Positions 26,298 through 35,430 of a stretch of DNA of 64,000 nt are shown one piece after another. Within the stretch, counting starts at the first letter, position 1; the number at the start of each line of letters is the position of its first letter. This DNA is from an uncultured Clostridia bacterium (lineage in GTDB: Bacteria; Bacillota; Clostridia; Christensenellales; CAG-314). The notes below the pieces were generated by a model that was not told the origin of the DNA, did no database searches, and saw nothing but the letters and a program-made list of their open reading frames with translations. The DNA lies in assembly GCA_944364615.1 (NCBI GenBank), contig CALVWF010000007.1, positions 32,049 to 96,048 on the forward strand, in the 5' to 3' direction. Both the position numbers and the translations under genes were made by a program.

Positions 26298-27761
26298 TTA
26301 TTCAACGTCGTGGAGATAGTATCCCACTCCGTTGTCGTAAATTTCAACATAGGACGGTACGTTGTTTATGACGAGTTGTCCTACATTTTCTCCGAGACGT
26401 GTCGTTCCGGAATTGTTGAATGCGTCGACAATGGACGTTACCGTGATGGTGTGTCTTGCAACGCGCTCGTTGATATGAACAGGCGCGGCGTAAAGCAAAC
26501 CGAGTTGATCAGCCCATTCGTAGAATTTGTCTTCGCCTGTGATTATAAGATCGCTGGTAAATTTACCGCGCAGTTTTCCCTGCGAAGCGTTGGAAGATTC
26601 GGCAAGGAACACGTAAGCGTTTGTAAAGTCGCCCAGTTCTCTGTGGGTAAGTCCGTGCAACTCCGTGGGAGAAGCGTCGGTCTTGATTTCCACGCCGTTT
26701 ATAAACGTTCCGTCGGCAGCCGTTTCAACGTACAATTCCATTGCCAGTTGCGCGCTTGCCGCAAGATAACCTGCGTCCTGGTGATATACGATAGCATTAA
26801 TGGTAATGTATTCGGGGGACGCTTCGTGCAGGTCTATTACCATCGAAATGTCATTTTGTAATACGCACTGTGTGATTGCGTACGCCACTCTTTCGGTATA
26901 GTTGCCGTCAACGGAACCGGGATAAGCACGGTTGATGTTGCGCACTTCCGACGAACTCAACTGCTGACCCGAAGGAGAGTGAGTGTAAATGTCGGGGTTG
27001 GGCCACTGCTGATTTGTGTTGGTGGCACGCGAACCGAACTTGAATGTTCTTGTAGAACCGCTTGCCGTTTCCAGTTCGTAGTAGAAAGGAGACGCTTCCT
27101 GCGGTTGCGAATGAGTATAGGCACTGCGGTTTGTTTCGGTTGTGATATACAGCGTGCCGCGCTGCACGTCCGCGTTTTCCAAAAACAGAGTAGCCGTTAT
27201 TTGACCGGAAGGTTCGTTGGCGTGCGTTCCGCCCAATATCAGCAGACTAGGAACTTTTTCCACTTCCGCTTGAGCAATTGCAAGCGTTTCGTCCTCTTCC
27301 ACCGCTTTCTTGGCGTCTTCGTAACGGAGTATTCCCACCGTCGCGCTGCCGCTCTTGACCGCATTGATTACCTGGTTTGCGTCGGCAAGACCGTTGACGG
27401 GCTTGGTTACTGTTGCGCTTGCGGCAGTCATCTGATCGCTGTCGCTTACCGCCACAACAATGGCTCCGTCGTGGTTGTTGAGACTTTCGACAGATGCGTA
27501 TGTCTGTGCATCTTCCGCTTTTATCAATGCAACGGTGTTTTCGCTGCCGTGCATAACGTAAATGTTGGAATCGCCTACCGTTCCTTTAAGCAACGGGGAA
27601 TACTGACTGTATTTCTGTATCTCGTCAACGTTGCCGGTGTAAAAATAAGTGTCGTAATTTGAAAAATCGTAAAACTCGATGCCCGTGACAATTCCTACTA
27701 CAATTGCCACTACCAGTATGCATGAGGTGATAATCAGATTTGTTTTCTTAGTCAATTTCAT
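26298..27761 (-). CDS. Membrane-anchored M14-like zinc hydrolase
   Basis: A 487-residue protein with one N-terminal helix (about 8-28) and no lipobox, so probably anchored with the catalytic domain outside. After a 150-residue front domain, the zinc motif is LLILGGTHANEPSGQ (HxxE) with the third ligand in MVIDLHEASPEY. SEVRNINRAYPGS supplies the Asn-Arg pair. It is a larger relative of 24775-25593. A GGAGGTG site lies upstream, overlapping the stop of the 54-residue gene. Likely part of extracellular gamma-glutamyl peptide or polymer breakdown; substrate not shown. Confidence 0.75.
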   Translation of the reverse strand: MKLTKKTNLIITSCILVVAIVVGIVTGIEFYDFSNYDTYFYTGNVDEIQKYSQYSPLLKGTVGDSNIYVMHGSENTVALIKAEDAQTYASVESLNNHDGAIVVAVSDSDQMTAASATVTKPVNGLADANQVINAVKSGSATVGILRYEDAKKAVEEDETLAIAQAEVEKVPSLLILGGTHANEPSGQITATLFLENADVQRGTLYITTETNRSAYTHSQPQEASPFYYELETASGSTRTFKFGSRATNTNQQWPNPDIYTHSPSGQQLSSSEVRNINRAYPGSVDGNYTERVAYAITQCVLQNDISMVIDLHEASPEYITINAIVYHQDAGYLAASAQLAMELYVETAADGTFINGVEIKTDASPTELHGLTHRELGDFTNAYVFLAESSNASQGKLRGKFTSDLIITGEDKFYEWADQLGLLYAAPVHINERVARHTITVTSIVDAFNNSGTTRLGENVGQLVINNVPSYVEIYDNGVGYYLHDVE

Positions 27762-27776
27762 CTAAACACACCTCCG

Positions 27777-27941
27777 TCACTTTATCAGGAACAACCGCAA
27801 CACAAACATTATGAGTGCGATGGCTCCTATCACCTTGTCGGTGATTTTTCTTGTCTTGAATACGTTCCAAACGATAAATACCGAAAGGATTGCCACAAGA
27901 GCCAAATAAATTACAGTTAAAATCGTGTAATATACTGCCAT
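27777..27941 (-). CDS. 54-residue membrane protein
   Basis: A short gene with an excellent site: AAAGGAGG then ATG at 27941. The product starts MAVYYTILTVIYLALVAILS, has a first helix at about 5-26, a basic loop NVFKTRKITDK and a second helix at about 36-52, ending at TGA (27779-27777). It is two bases after the TRAP-like permease gene and 15 before the M14 gene, so it is surely cotranscribed. It could be an accessory subunit of the permease, but it is much smaller than a TRAP DctQ subunit. Confidence 0.75.
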   Translation of the reverse strand: MAVYYTILTVIYLALVAILSVFIVWNVFKTRKITDKVIGAIALIMFVLRLFLIK

Positions 27942-27943
27942 TT

Positions 27944-29506
27944 TCAGTCCTCCTTTCCTTCATCGCTTTCCGCCGCCGTTGCCGTAACGGCAAGTTGATT
28001 TCTGTTCTTGAAATATGTCTTGAGTTCCACTGCGACAAGTACAATGAGCGTCAGAGCACTCAGTCCCAGCATAACCGCCAGCAAAACTGTAGCAAGCGAA
28101 GGCGTTGTCTGTACCCAACTTGCGAAACCGATTGTGTACAGCAATGCGTAAACAAACACCACTGCCATTGCAAGAAGAGCGGCTTTTGTTACGGACGTCC
28201 AACTCTTTTCCCCTACTATCTTGGAAGCGAATGTCGCGGACATTGCCGTAGGCGGCATAAATTCGCCCAGCGCGGCAAGCAACGACAAACCGCATGTAAC
28301 GTAAATCTGATTGGATGCGATGAACGCCATTACGTACGGTCCGCCCAGAATGGACGCGGAGCCAAATGCCGAAATACCGCCGAATACGGGTACGGCAATC
28401 GCCATACTTACATACATCAGGAAACTGGGGAAGGACAGTGCGTTGACGGTGAAGTAACCTCTTACGCCGTTCAACGTGATTATTTCCATAAACATACCTA
28501 CGCCCATCAGCAGTCCCATTGCGGAGAAAGACTTATAAACGCCCTGTTTGATTACAGCCACAACGCTGTCGGGAGTATCATCTTCTTCGTTTTTCTGTTC
28601 GGAATATGTACCGGGAACGGCTATTTCGTCGCCTTGTTCCTCAGCAGGTTTTTTCTCTTCACGTTTCTTTACGACGAAGAACGGAAGTCTTTTGCCGGTA
28701 AAGAATCCCAGAGCCGCACAGATGACAAACATCAATGACATTCCCAAAGGTCCGAAATATTTGGGCAGCAGATTTTGCAGCACTATCAGAACTATAAGAA
28801 GTATCAGAGGAAGCAATACATACCATTTGACCTGTTTTGTAATGGATGTATCGACTACTTTTTCAACGTCTTCTTTGCTGATCGCCTTGACATACTTGCG
28901 TCCGAGCATAAGCACGGTGACAATCGCAAGAGGAATGGCAAGTATCATCAACGGAACGGTAAAGCCTGTGTAAGGAATGTCGACCACTTCGCATATTACC
29001 ATTGCGGGAACGTTGACGGGAGGTGCGACCATACCCAGTATTGCGCCCATTGCGATTATAGCGCCCGTCTTTGCCTTGGGAATACCCCACTTGATCATTA
29101 TGGGAGCAACCAACGCGCCTGCGGAAATAGCAGAAGCAAGTGAAGAGCCCGTTACCATAGCGGGGAACATTATTATCAGCATAAAGCACACAAGCAATGC
29201 CGACGGCACCGTACGGAACGCCTTTACCAATACTACGTTGAGGTATTCCAACGCGCCGGAAACCTGCATGACTCCCATGAAAATCATTGCCGTTGTGATT
29301 ACCAGAATTGTGTCGAAGTAGCCGAAAGTACCTTCGACAAAATATCTGAGGTCAAAAGGTGTCTGCGAAAAGATCATTGACACCACTGCGCCTATAACGG
29401 CCGAAATCATCAGGCACAACCCCGAGGGCAACTTAGCCCACAGAAGCAGTGCGATGAAGGAACCGATCATAAGCACAAAGTACAGTAATTCGATTTGTAA
29501 TAACAT
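27944..29506 (-). CDS. TRAP/DctM-like permease
   Basis: A 520-residue transporter with about 12-13 helices and a charged cytoplasmic insert near residues 280-320 (KKREEKKPAEEQ). MVTGSSLASAISAGALVAP and GMVAPPVNVPAMVIC match the substrate-site loops of TRAP large subunits and the wider ion-transporter superfamily. GEFMPPTAMSATFAS is the equivalent second-half loop. No DctP binding protein or DctQ is encoded nearby. Among glutamate genes, uptake of glutamate or short gamma-glutamyl peptides is the natural inference. Confidence 0.72.
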   Translation of the reverse strand: MLLQIELLYFVLMIGSFIALLLWAKLPSGLCLMISAVIGAVVSMIFSQTPFDLRYFVEGTFGYFDTILVITTAMIFMGVMQVSGALEYLNVVLVKAFRTVPSALLVCFMLIIMFPAMVTGSSLASAISAGALVAPIMIKWGIPKAKTGAIIAMGAILGMVAPPVNVPAMVICEVVDIPYTGFTVPLMILAIPLAIVTVLMLGRKYVKAISKEDVEKVVDTSITKQVKWYVLLPLILLIVLIVLQNLLPKYFGPLGMSLMFVICAALGFFTGKRLPFFVVKKREEKKPAEEQGDEIAVPGTYSEQKNEEDDTPDSVVAVIKQGVYKSFSAMGLLMGVGMFMEIITLNGVRGYFTVNALSFPSFLMYVSMAIAVPVFGGISAFGSASILGGPYVMAFIASNQIYVTCGLSLLAALGEFMPPTAMSATFASKIVGEKSWTSVTKAALLAMAVVFVYALLYTIGFASWVQTTPSLATVLLAVMLGLSALTLIVLVAVELKTYFKNRNQLAVTATAAESDEGKED

Positions 29507-29514
29507 CTTTCCTC

Positions 29515-31299
29515 CTAATAGCCCAACGCCTTACCGTCACGGCGCGGATCAGCACCGCCATGATAACCGTTGTCCGTTACTTTTATACCTTGAACGCCGC
29601 CGAAGTACGAGTCGTATTGTTTATCTCCGTACAGCAATACGTTGTAGTTCATTGCAACAAGCGAATTTTCCATTTCTTTCAGTGCGTTTTCGATATATAT
29701 ATCTTTTGCGGTAGCGGAAACATCGCCATCATCCGTTGTAAAGCAATACACGCGAGGCGCGCTTATTGCCGACTGAATGTCCATGTCGAATTCAATTAAA
29801 TTGAGCAATACCTGCAACACTGCCGATGGTATACGTGATCCGCCGGGAGAACCTAAGGTTGCGTAAGGCTTGTTATCTTTCAACACTACCGTTGGCATCA
29901 TATAACTTGCAGGTTGCTTATAGGGAGCGACGGCGTTTATGCTGTCCGGTTGTGTGGAAAAGTCATTGATTTCGTTGTTAAGGAAAAATCCCGTACCTTC
30001 CGGTACATACCCCGTACCGAAAAAGGAATTTATTGTCTGTGTAAACGTTACGATGTTGCCCTCTTTGTCTATAATGGAAAAAGAGGTAGTGCTGTAATGG
30101 TCGCCGCTTTCTCCGTCAGAGTAAACAGATCCCTGTTCAGTCTGATATTTCCACGGATCGCCGTAGGCAGTATCGCCGGATGCAGTTCCGAGATAAGCCT
30201 GACCTGCCGTATATTTTTCCATACGGTCTGACGCGTACTGCTTGTCCGTAAGTCCCTGCAACGGAACGTCCACCTGCGTTGCGTCTGCCATATACTTTTC
30301 CTTGTCGCCGTACGCCAACTGCATTACGGTAGCGATAAGATTGATGTATTCGGCACTGTTGTGTTGCAAATCGGATATTTTTCCGTTGGTTTGGGCGTAA
30401 CTTTCCAGCATGTTGAGCATTTCGATGAGCATCGTTCCGCCCGTTGACGGAGAACCTACCGTCAGAATATCGTAACCGTTGTAACTGCCCGTCAGGGCTG
30501 CGGATTTTACGGGGTAATTGTCCAAGGCGTATTTCATATCGTCCATTGTGACATATCCGCCCGCCTGTTGAATGGCGTCTACCACCTTTTGGGCAAATTC
30601 GCCTGTGTAGAAATACTCTTTGCCGTAATCGGCTATATTTTGCAATACGTCCGCCAGATCTGTCTGTACAAGGGTGTCCCCTTCCGCAAGAGGCTCTATG
30701 CCGTCAATGCAGAACACCGGCATTGTTTCTTCGCGGCTTTTTTGCAAAACGGTAAAATTGTCGAGAATTACCTTGGCAAGTTCGGGAGTGACCACCACTC
30801 CGTCACGTGCGAGACTGACCGAAGGAGCAATTATTTCCTGTCTGCTCATTGTACCCTGTTCTTCCAGAATAGTCAGCAGACCCGCAACCTGCGTAGGTAC
30901 CGCAATCGCTTTGCCGCTCTGAGCCGAGTAATCGGACTGATACTTGTCAATCGTGGCGTTTGCGGGAGCAAATTCGCGGAAATTATAAAACATTGACTGT
31001 TTGCTGTTTACGTTGTAGGCAATCATCAGACCGCCACCGCCTATTCCCGTTGCGTCGGGTTCTACGACTCCCATTGCAAAGGACACCGCCACCGCTGCGT
31101 CGAAGGCGTTTCCTCCCTGTTGCAGAATATCCAGTCCTACCTTGGCGGCATAGGGATTTGCTGCCGTAACAATACCGTTTTTACCCACAAAATCACGCAC
31201 CGACAAATCCGTGTAATCGGTGGCGGGAGTACATCCCGCCATCGACACACTTGTCAGAAGGAATACCAGCGTCAACGCTAAAAGTATTGTTCTTTTCAT
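29515..31299 (-). CDS. ggt: Gamma-glutamyltransferase, lipoprotein
   Basis: A 594-residue lipoprotein (signal with AGC lipobox) of the Ntn-hydrolase GGT family. The heavy-chain region starts GIVTAANPYAAKVGLDILQQ and has GGNAFDAAVAVSFAMGVVEP. The self-cleavage and nucleophile site is HYSTTSFSIIDKEGNIV, with the first Thr of TTSFS as the predicted catalytic residue. LGSPGGSRIPSAVLQ and GGADPRRDGKALGY complete the family set. GGTs cleave gamma-glutamyl bonds, and the CapD relative handles poly-gamma-glutamate. Eight bases follow the stop of its sister gene. Confidence 0.92.
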   Translation of the reverse strand: MKRTILLALTLVFLLTSVSMAGCTPATDYTDLSVRDFVGKNGIVTAANPYAAKVGLDILQQGGNAFDAAVAVSFAMGVVEPDATGIGGGGLMIAYNVNSKQSMFYNFREFAPANATIDKYQSDYSAQSGKAIAVPTQVAGLLTILEEQGTMSRQEIIAPSVSLARDGVVVTPELAKVILDNFTVLQKSREETMPVFCIDGIEPLAEGDTLVQTDLADVLQNIADYGKEYFYTGEFAQKVVDAIQQAGGYVTMDDMKYALDNYPVKSAALTGSYNGYDILTVGSPSTGGTMLIEMLNMLESYAQTNGKISDLQHNSAEYINLIATVMQLAYGDKEKYMADATQVDVPLQGLTDKQYASDRMEKYTAGQAYLGTASGDTAYGDPWKYQTEQGSVYSDGESGDHYSTTSFSIIDKEGNIVTFTQTINSFFGTGYVPEGTGFFLNNEINDFSTQPDSINAVAPYKQPASYMMPTVVLKDNKPYATLGSPGGSRIPSAVLQVLLNLIEFDMDIQSAISAPRVYCFTTDDGDVSATAKDIYIENALKEMENSLVAMNYNVLLYGDKQYDSYFGGVQGIKVTDNGYHGGADPRRDGKALGY

Positions 31300-31307
31300 T
31301 TTCGTTA

Positions 31308-33143
31308 TCAGTAAGCAAGCGCTTTGCCGTCACGGCGTATATCTGCGCCGCCTGTCATGCTTACAAGATTGCCGTTTTCGTCGTAGTTGAACATGATGCC
31401 CTGTACTCCGCCGAAGTGATTGCTCAGTTCGCCGTACTCGGTACTTACGTGGTAGTTCTTTGCCGCAAGTCCGTCAATCGCCTCCTGACCGATCAGCGTT
31501 TCCACTTCGATGAGTTTCTTGTCGGGATCGGGATCGCTGCTGGATACTGCGTAACTGTAAACACGCGACGCTTCTATTGCTTCCTGCATACCCATATCGA
31601 ATTCAATGATGTTGAGAATTACCTGCAAAACAGCCGAGGGGATTCTCATACTGCCGGGAGAGCCCAAGGTAATGAAAGGATTGCCCTGATACATTACGAT
31701 GGTAGGCATGATGTGAGAAACAGGTTGCTTGTAAGGTTCGACATAGTGAACGCTGCTGGGTGTCAGTGAGAAACTGCTCAACTGGTTGCTGAGGAAGAAT
31801 CCGCAGCCTTCGGGAACTACTTGCGCTCCGAAGAAATAGTTGATGGTCTGTGTTATGGATACAATGTTGCCTTCCTTGTCGGTGACGGAAAATGCGGTTG
31901 TGCTGAAATGTTCGTCGTAATCCAACGCCGCGTATCTCATTCCGGAATCCGTTTCGCTGGTTACATATGGCCACGGATCTCCGTAAGCGTCGGAAGACGT
32001 CATTACGAACGCTGCATCGGGATTGTAACATTCGTTCCAACGGTCTGCAGCATATACCTTGTTCATAAGTCCGCTCATGGGAACGTCTACAAAAGCCTGG
32101 TCTGCGATGTACTTACGCTTGTCGCCGTAAGCAAGTTGCAGTGCCGTACCTATCGTGTGCAAGTAATCGGCGCTGTTGTGTCCCAGAGAAGCAAGCGTGT
32201 TGCCCGTGCTTCTGGTGTAGTATTCCAACATATTGAGCGCTTCGATCAGAATGATACCGCCGGAAGAAGGAGTATCTGCGGAAATGATGTCGTAACCGTT
32301 GTAACTTCCTACCAGAGGTTCGGATATCTTGGGATAGTTTGCTTTTGCGTAATCGAGGTCGGCCTGAGTGATAAGTCCGCCCTTTTCAATCATTGCGTTT
32401 ATGATTGCCTCGGCAACCCAACCGGAATAGAAACCGTCCAGACCGTTTTCCGCAATTTCTTTAAGTACATTGGAGTAATTTTTCTGCACAAGCAGATCTC
32501 CTTCGCCGAGAGGTTCGATACCGTCGGAGAATACCGCAACGGCTTCTGCGCCTGCCCTGGAAATAGAACTGAAGTTTTCGGAGATTATTCCTGCAAGTTC
32601 CTTGGGAATTTCAAAACCGTTTTCGGCGTAGTCGATGGCAGGAGCCATTACTTCCGCGAGCGTCAGTTCGTCGTTACCAAGATCTTCCTTGATTTTAAGC
32701 AATCCTGCCACTTCGGTGGGAACGCCTGCGGATGTTATACCGCCATCCAGTCTTGCGTCGGTACCGAATGTATCGGCTGTTCCGGCCCCGGGGACGAATT
32801 CACGGAAGTTGTAGTTGAGATATTTTCCGGTAGAAGCGTCATATGCTACCATGATACCGCCGCCGCCAACACCCGATGCGTTGGGTTCGGTCACGCCCAA
32901 AGCAAATGCAACCGCTACCGCCGCGTCAAATGCATTTCCTCCCGCCTGCAAAACGTCCAGTCCCGCTTTACTTGCGTACGGACTTGCGGATGCTACGATG
33001 CCGTTTTCTCCCGTTGCCTCACGCACGGTAAGATCGGTAAAATCGCCGTCCTCTCCCTGCGGGGTGGTAGGATTACATGCGCACATAAATGCCATAACTG
33101 CTATAAGCACCCACAGCATCATATACTTCTGAAACTTTTTCAT
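31308..33143 (-). CDS. ggt: Gamma-glutamyltransferase, lipoprotein, second copy
   Basis: A 611-residue paralogue of the next gene. The ATG at 33143 has AAGGAGG seven bases upstream; the longer frame to 33269 is not needed. The signal peptide ends in a CAC lipobox. Key segments are GGNAFDAAVAVAFALGVTEP, the cleavage site HFSTTAFSVTDKEGNIV, LGSPGSMRIPSAVLQ (GSM in place of the usual GGS) and GGADIRRDGKALAY. Two tandem surface GGTs with no glutathione genes around support a polymer or gamma-glutamyl peptide substrate. Confidence 0.92.
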   Translation of the reverse strand: MKKFQKYMMLWVLIAVMAFMCACNPTTPQGEDGDFTDLTVREATGENGIVASASPYASKAGLDVLQAGGNAFDAAVAVAFALGVTEPNASGVGGGGIMVAYDASTGKYLNYNFREFVPGAGTADTFGTDARLDGGITSAGVPTEVAGLLKIKEDLGNDELTLAEVMAPAIDYAENGFEIPKELAGIISENFSSISRAGAEAVAVFSDGIEPLGEGDLLVQKNYSNVLKEIAENGLDGFYSGWVAEAIINAMIEKGGLITQADLDYAKANYPKISEPLVGSYNGYDIISADTPSSGGIILIEALNMLEYYTRSTGNTLASLGHNSADYLHTIGTALQLAYGDKRKYIADQAFVDVPMSGLMNKVYAADRWNECYNPDAAFVMTSSDAYGDPWPYVTSETDSGMRYAALDYDEHFSTTAFSVTDKEGNIVSITQTINYFFGAQVVPEGCGFFLSNQLSSFSLTPSSVHYVEPYKQPVSHIMPTIVMYQGNPFITLGSPGSMRIPSAVLQVILNIIEFDMGMQEAIEASRVYSYAVSSSDPDPDKKLIEVETLIGQEAIDGLAAKNYHVSTEYGELSNHFGGVQGIMFNYDENGNLVSMTGGADIRRDGKALAY

Positions 33144-33172
33144 GCTTGTTCCTCCTTGTTGTTTTTTGCGCC

Positions 33173-34408
33173 TTACACTGACGCAAATTGCTGCATTAAA
33201 ATTTTTACAAATATGCCCGACGCCAGCACGTCCGCGCTTCCGCCGAGACTTATTCCTTTGTCGATACACTCTTTGTCAAGAGCGTCTACGGCTTTGCCGT
33301 CAGTTGTGTCCAGTGTGCCGAATTTTTGTTGCAACAGTCTGAACGATCGCATATCACCTGCACGTTTGAGCATTACGGTGTCGTCCATATTGCCTGCACA
33401 GTATACAAGTTGTTTCAACATACTCCGACTGTCGTCGGTTACATTTTCCGCAACGTGTTTCACAAATGGGAAACCGTTGCGTGCGTGTTCTTTGACTCCG
33501 CCTATACCGTACCGTCTGTACGCCATGTCGCCGAAAGAATCGGTCTTTCCCATTTCTATATCCGCCGTGTCTCGTCTGACGATGTCCCACATTGCAGACG
33601 TTCCCCGAGTTGTCGTCAGCGACCTTCCGAATGCCGCAGCCAATAAGCCCGCAACGAAAATAAAACCCTTGTAAGCATTGCGACCGCCTGTGACTTCAAG
33701 CATATTCTTTTCCGTTTCCACACCGACAGGTATGCCGGTGCGGTACACGTTTCCTCTGCCGTACAACCCGTCGACAAACATCTGCGCCACGCCGTCGGCC
33801 ACACAGCCGTGAGCGGCTTTCATCATTGAGTAATTCATGTCGGGGTGTGAACCGCTGGTCAGAGGAGTTACGAGTCCGAACTTCGGATGCAGATTCAACT
33901 CCGCTTCAAGCGCCTTGATACATGCGTCCTTTACCGTACGTCGGAAAAATTCTTCCGTTTTGCAGTCAATGAATTCAAGCAGTTCTTCCGTAGGATGCCC
34001 GCCCTGTCTGCCGCACACAAACGCAGGTTTGTCACACAAAAAACATCTGCGCATGTACCCTCTCGACAACGACTTGCTTTCGCCCCGTTGCCACACATCT
34101 ATATCGACAAACCGTCCCAACGGATGATTTTCTTCCGTTTGGGCAACGCATTGTTTCAATTTGAGGGCGTCGCCGTCTGCCAGCAATGTAATGTAACAGC
34201 CGTCCGCACCGTCGTTGAACCGTTTGTACCACTGTCCGTAATCGCATTGACGGGCAAAATACCTTACCAGCGCATATGACGACGGGGTGCGTTTGTCCTT
34301 TCCGGGGATGTTGGCTTTGACGCACACGACGTTGTGTTCTTTGGCAAGTTGCACCGTTTGTTGCAGGCGTTGTTCGCGCGCAGCCAATATCTCATTCGGG
34401 CTTGTCAT
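33173..34408 (-). CDS. citXG: Fused CitX-CitG, prosthetic group synthesis and transfer for citrate/citramalate lyase
   Basis: A 411-residue fusion. Residues about 1-165 are CitX, which attaches the phosphoribosyl-dephospho-CoA group to the acyl carrier protein (GRFVDIDVW, RRCFLCDKPAFVCGRQGG). Residues about 170-411 are CitG, which makes the triphosphoribosyl-dephospho-CoA precursor (VTPLTSGSHPDMNYSMM, GVETEKNMLEVTGG and a late ISLGGSADVLA). The start at 34408 overlaps the citC stop; the longer frame upstream lies inside citC. Both activities are required for a working lyase, so the complex encoded here should be self-sufficient. Confidence 0.9.
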   Translation of the reverse strand: MTSPNEILAAREQRLQQTVQLAKEHNVVCVKANIPGKDKRTPSSYALVRYFARQCDYGQWYKRFNDGADGCYITLLADGDALKLKQCVAQTEENHPLGRFVDIDVWQRGESKSLSRGYMRRCFLCDKPAFVCGRQGGHPTEELLEFIDCKTEEFFRRTVKDACIKALEAELNLHPKFGLVTPLTSGSHPDMNYSMMKAAHGCVADGVAQMFVDGLYGRGNVYRTGIPVGVETEKNMLEVTGGRNAYKGFIFVAGLLAAAFGRSLTTTRGTSAMWDIVRRDTADIEMGKTDSFGDMAYRRYGIGGVKEHARNGFPFVKHVAENVTDDSRSMLKQLVYCAGNMDDTVMLKRAGDMRSFRLLQQKFGTLDTTDGKAVDALDKECIDKGISLGGSADVLASGIFVKILMQQFASV

Positions 34409-35405
34409 GCTTGCTCTGCACCATTGCGAGAAATACCGCATGGTTTGTTTCCGGTATATATTTAAGCACTTCGTGATACTTTTCTTCAGCAATGAGGTGA
34501 CGCACTTTCCTTGCGGAAATAATTTCGCCGTTTTCCTCAAAACGAGGCACCACTTTCAGACGGTAACTGAGCACTTCTTTTAACACGTCGTTGTAAATTT
34601 TCATATAATCGCACTCTTCGGTACCGACATACCTGCATTTTATGCTGAGTCTCGGCATGAAGTAGTTGCGGAACAACAGCGCGTCGTACTGTGCAAAGTT
34701 GTATGTCGTGTCGTCCACACTTTTTAAAAAATAACTCGGGAAAGTATCTTTAGATACCATATATTTCGTGGAGGGCAGCACCAGTACGTTGCGGTACTGT
34801 TTAAGCGCGAGGTACGCCATTGCATACCTTTCCTTGAAGGTAAAATAGGAACCTTCCTCTTCCACTACGAATACGAGAACAAAATCGTGATTGGCAGAAA
34901 CATACTGCACCAACTGCAGATGTCCGTTGGTAAAGGGATTTCCGTTTATCACCACACAGCCGATGTCCGCACCCGCCGTGACGTCCACGCCGAGGTTAAA
35001 CTGTATCTGCACCTGCATTTTTCTGATAGCCTTTTCTATCGTTCCGTCTCCCCCTTCCAGTGAAACAAAGGAGGGCGTCGAAACGAGAATTCTGAAGCCG
35101 AGGTTTTCGAATACTGCGCAATACTCAGGCTTGGTGAATACCTGATAATTGTATATTCCCTGCTGGTGAAGACGTTTGATCATTTCGCTGACAAGCATTA
35201 CCGCAATGTTTTCATTGCGAAATTCGCTGTCCACTGCAAGACACTTGATGATATGTCCCGCTGCGGAGACCGTACCTATAATACGTTCGTCTTCCTGTAT
35301 ATACAGCGTCTGATCGATATTCTGTTCGTACCGCAATTGCACGCTTTCAAGAAAATCTTCAACCTGTTTTCTTTCGGCAGGCAATACCACTTCCCTGATA
35401 GTCAC
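34392..35405 (-). CDS. citC: [Citrate (pro-3S)-lyase] ligase
   Basis: A 337-residue enzyme that acetylates the thiol of the lyase prosthetic group. It starts with GTG at 35405 with AGGAG upstream. An N-terminal GNAT-like part (to about 120) precedes a nucleotidyltransferase part with GCVVINGNPFTNGHLQLV, the ATP-binding HxGH-like motif. Further family segments are FVVEEEGSYFTFKER and ARKVRHLIAEEKYHEV. Confidence 0.93.
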   Translation of the reverse strand: MTIREVVLPAERKQVEDFLESVQLRYEQNIDQTLYIQEDERIIGTVSAAGHIIKCLAVDSEFRNENIAVMLVSEMIKRLHQQGIYNYQVFTKPEYCAVFENLGFRILVSTPSFVSLEGGDGTIEKAIRKMQVQIQFNLGVDVTAGADIGCVVINGNPFTNGHLQLVQYVSANHDFVLVFVVEEEGSYFTFKERYAMAYLALKQYRNVLVLPSTKYMVSKDTFPSYFLKSVDDTTYNFAQYDALLFRNYFMPRLSIKCRYVGTEECDYMKIYNDVLKEVLSYRLKVVPRFEENGEIISARKVRHLIAEEKYHEVLKYIPETNHAVFLAMVQSKHDKPE

Positions 35406-35430
35406 AAAGATTATCTCCTGTTAAATATTT

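Noticed and set aside
31821..33674. 617-residue plus-strand open frame
   Set aside because: Opposite gamma-glutamyltransferase and citXG; no start signal or motif.
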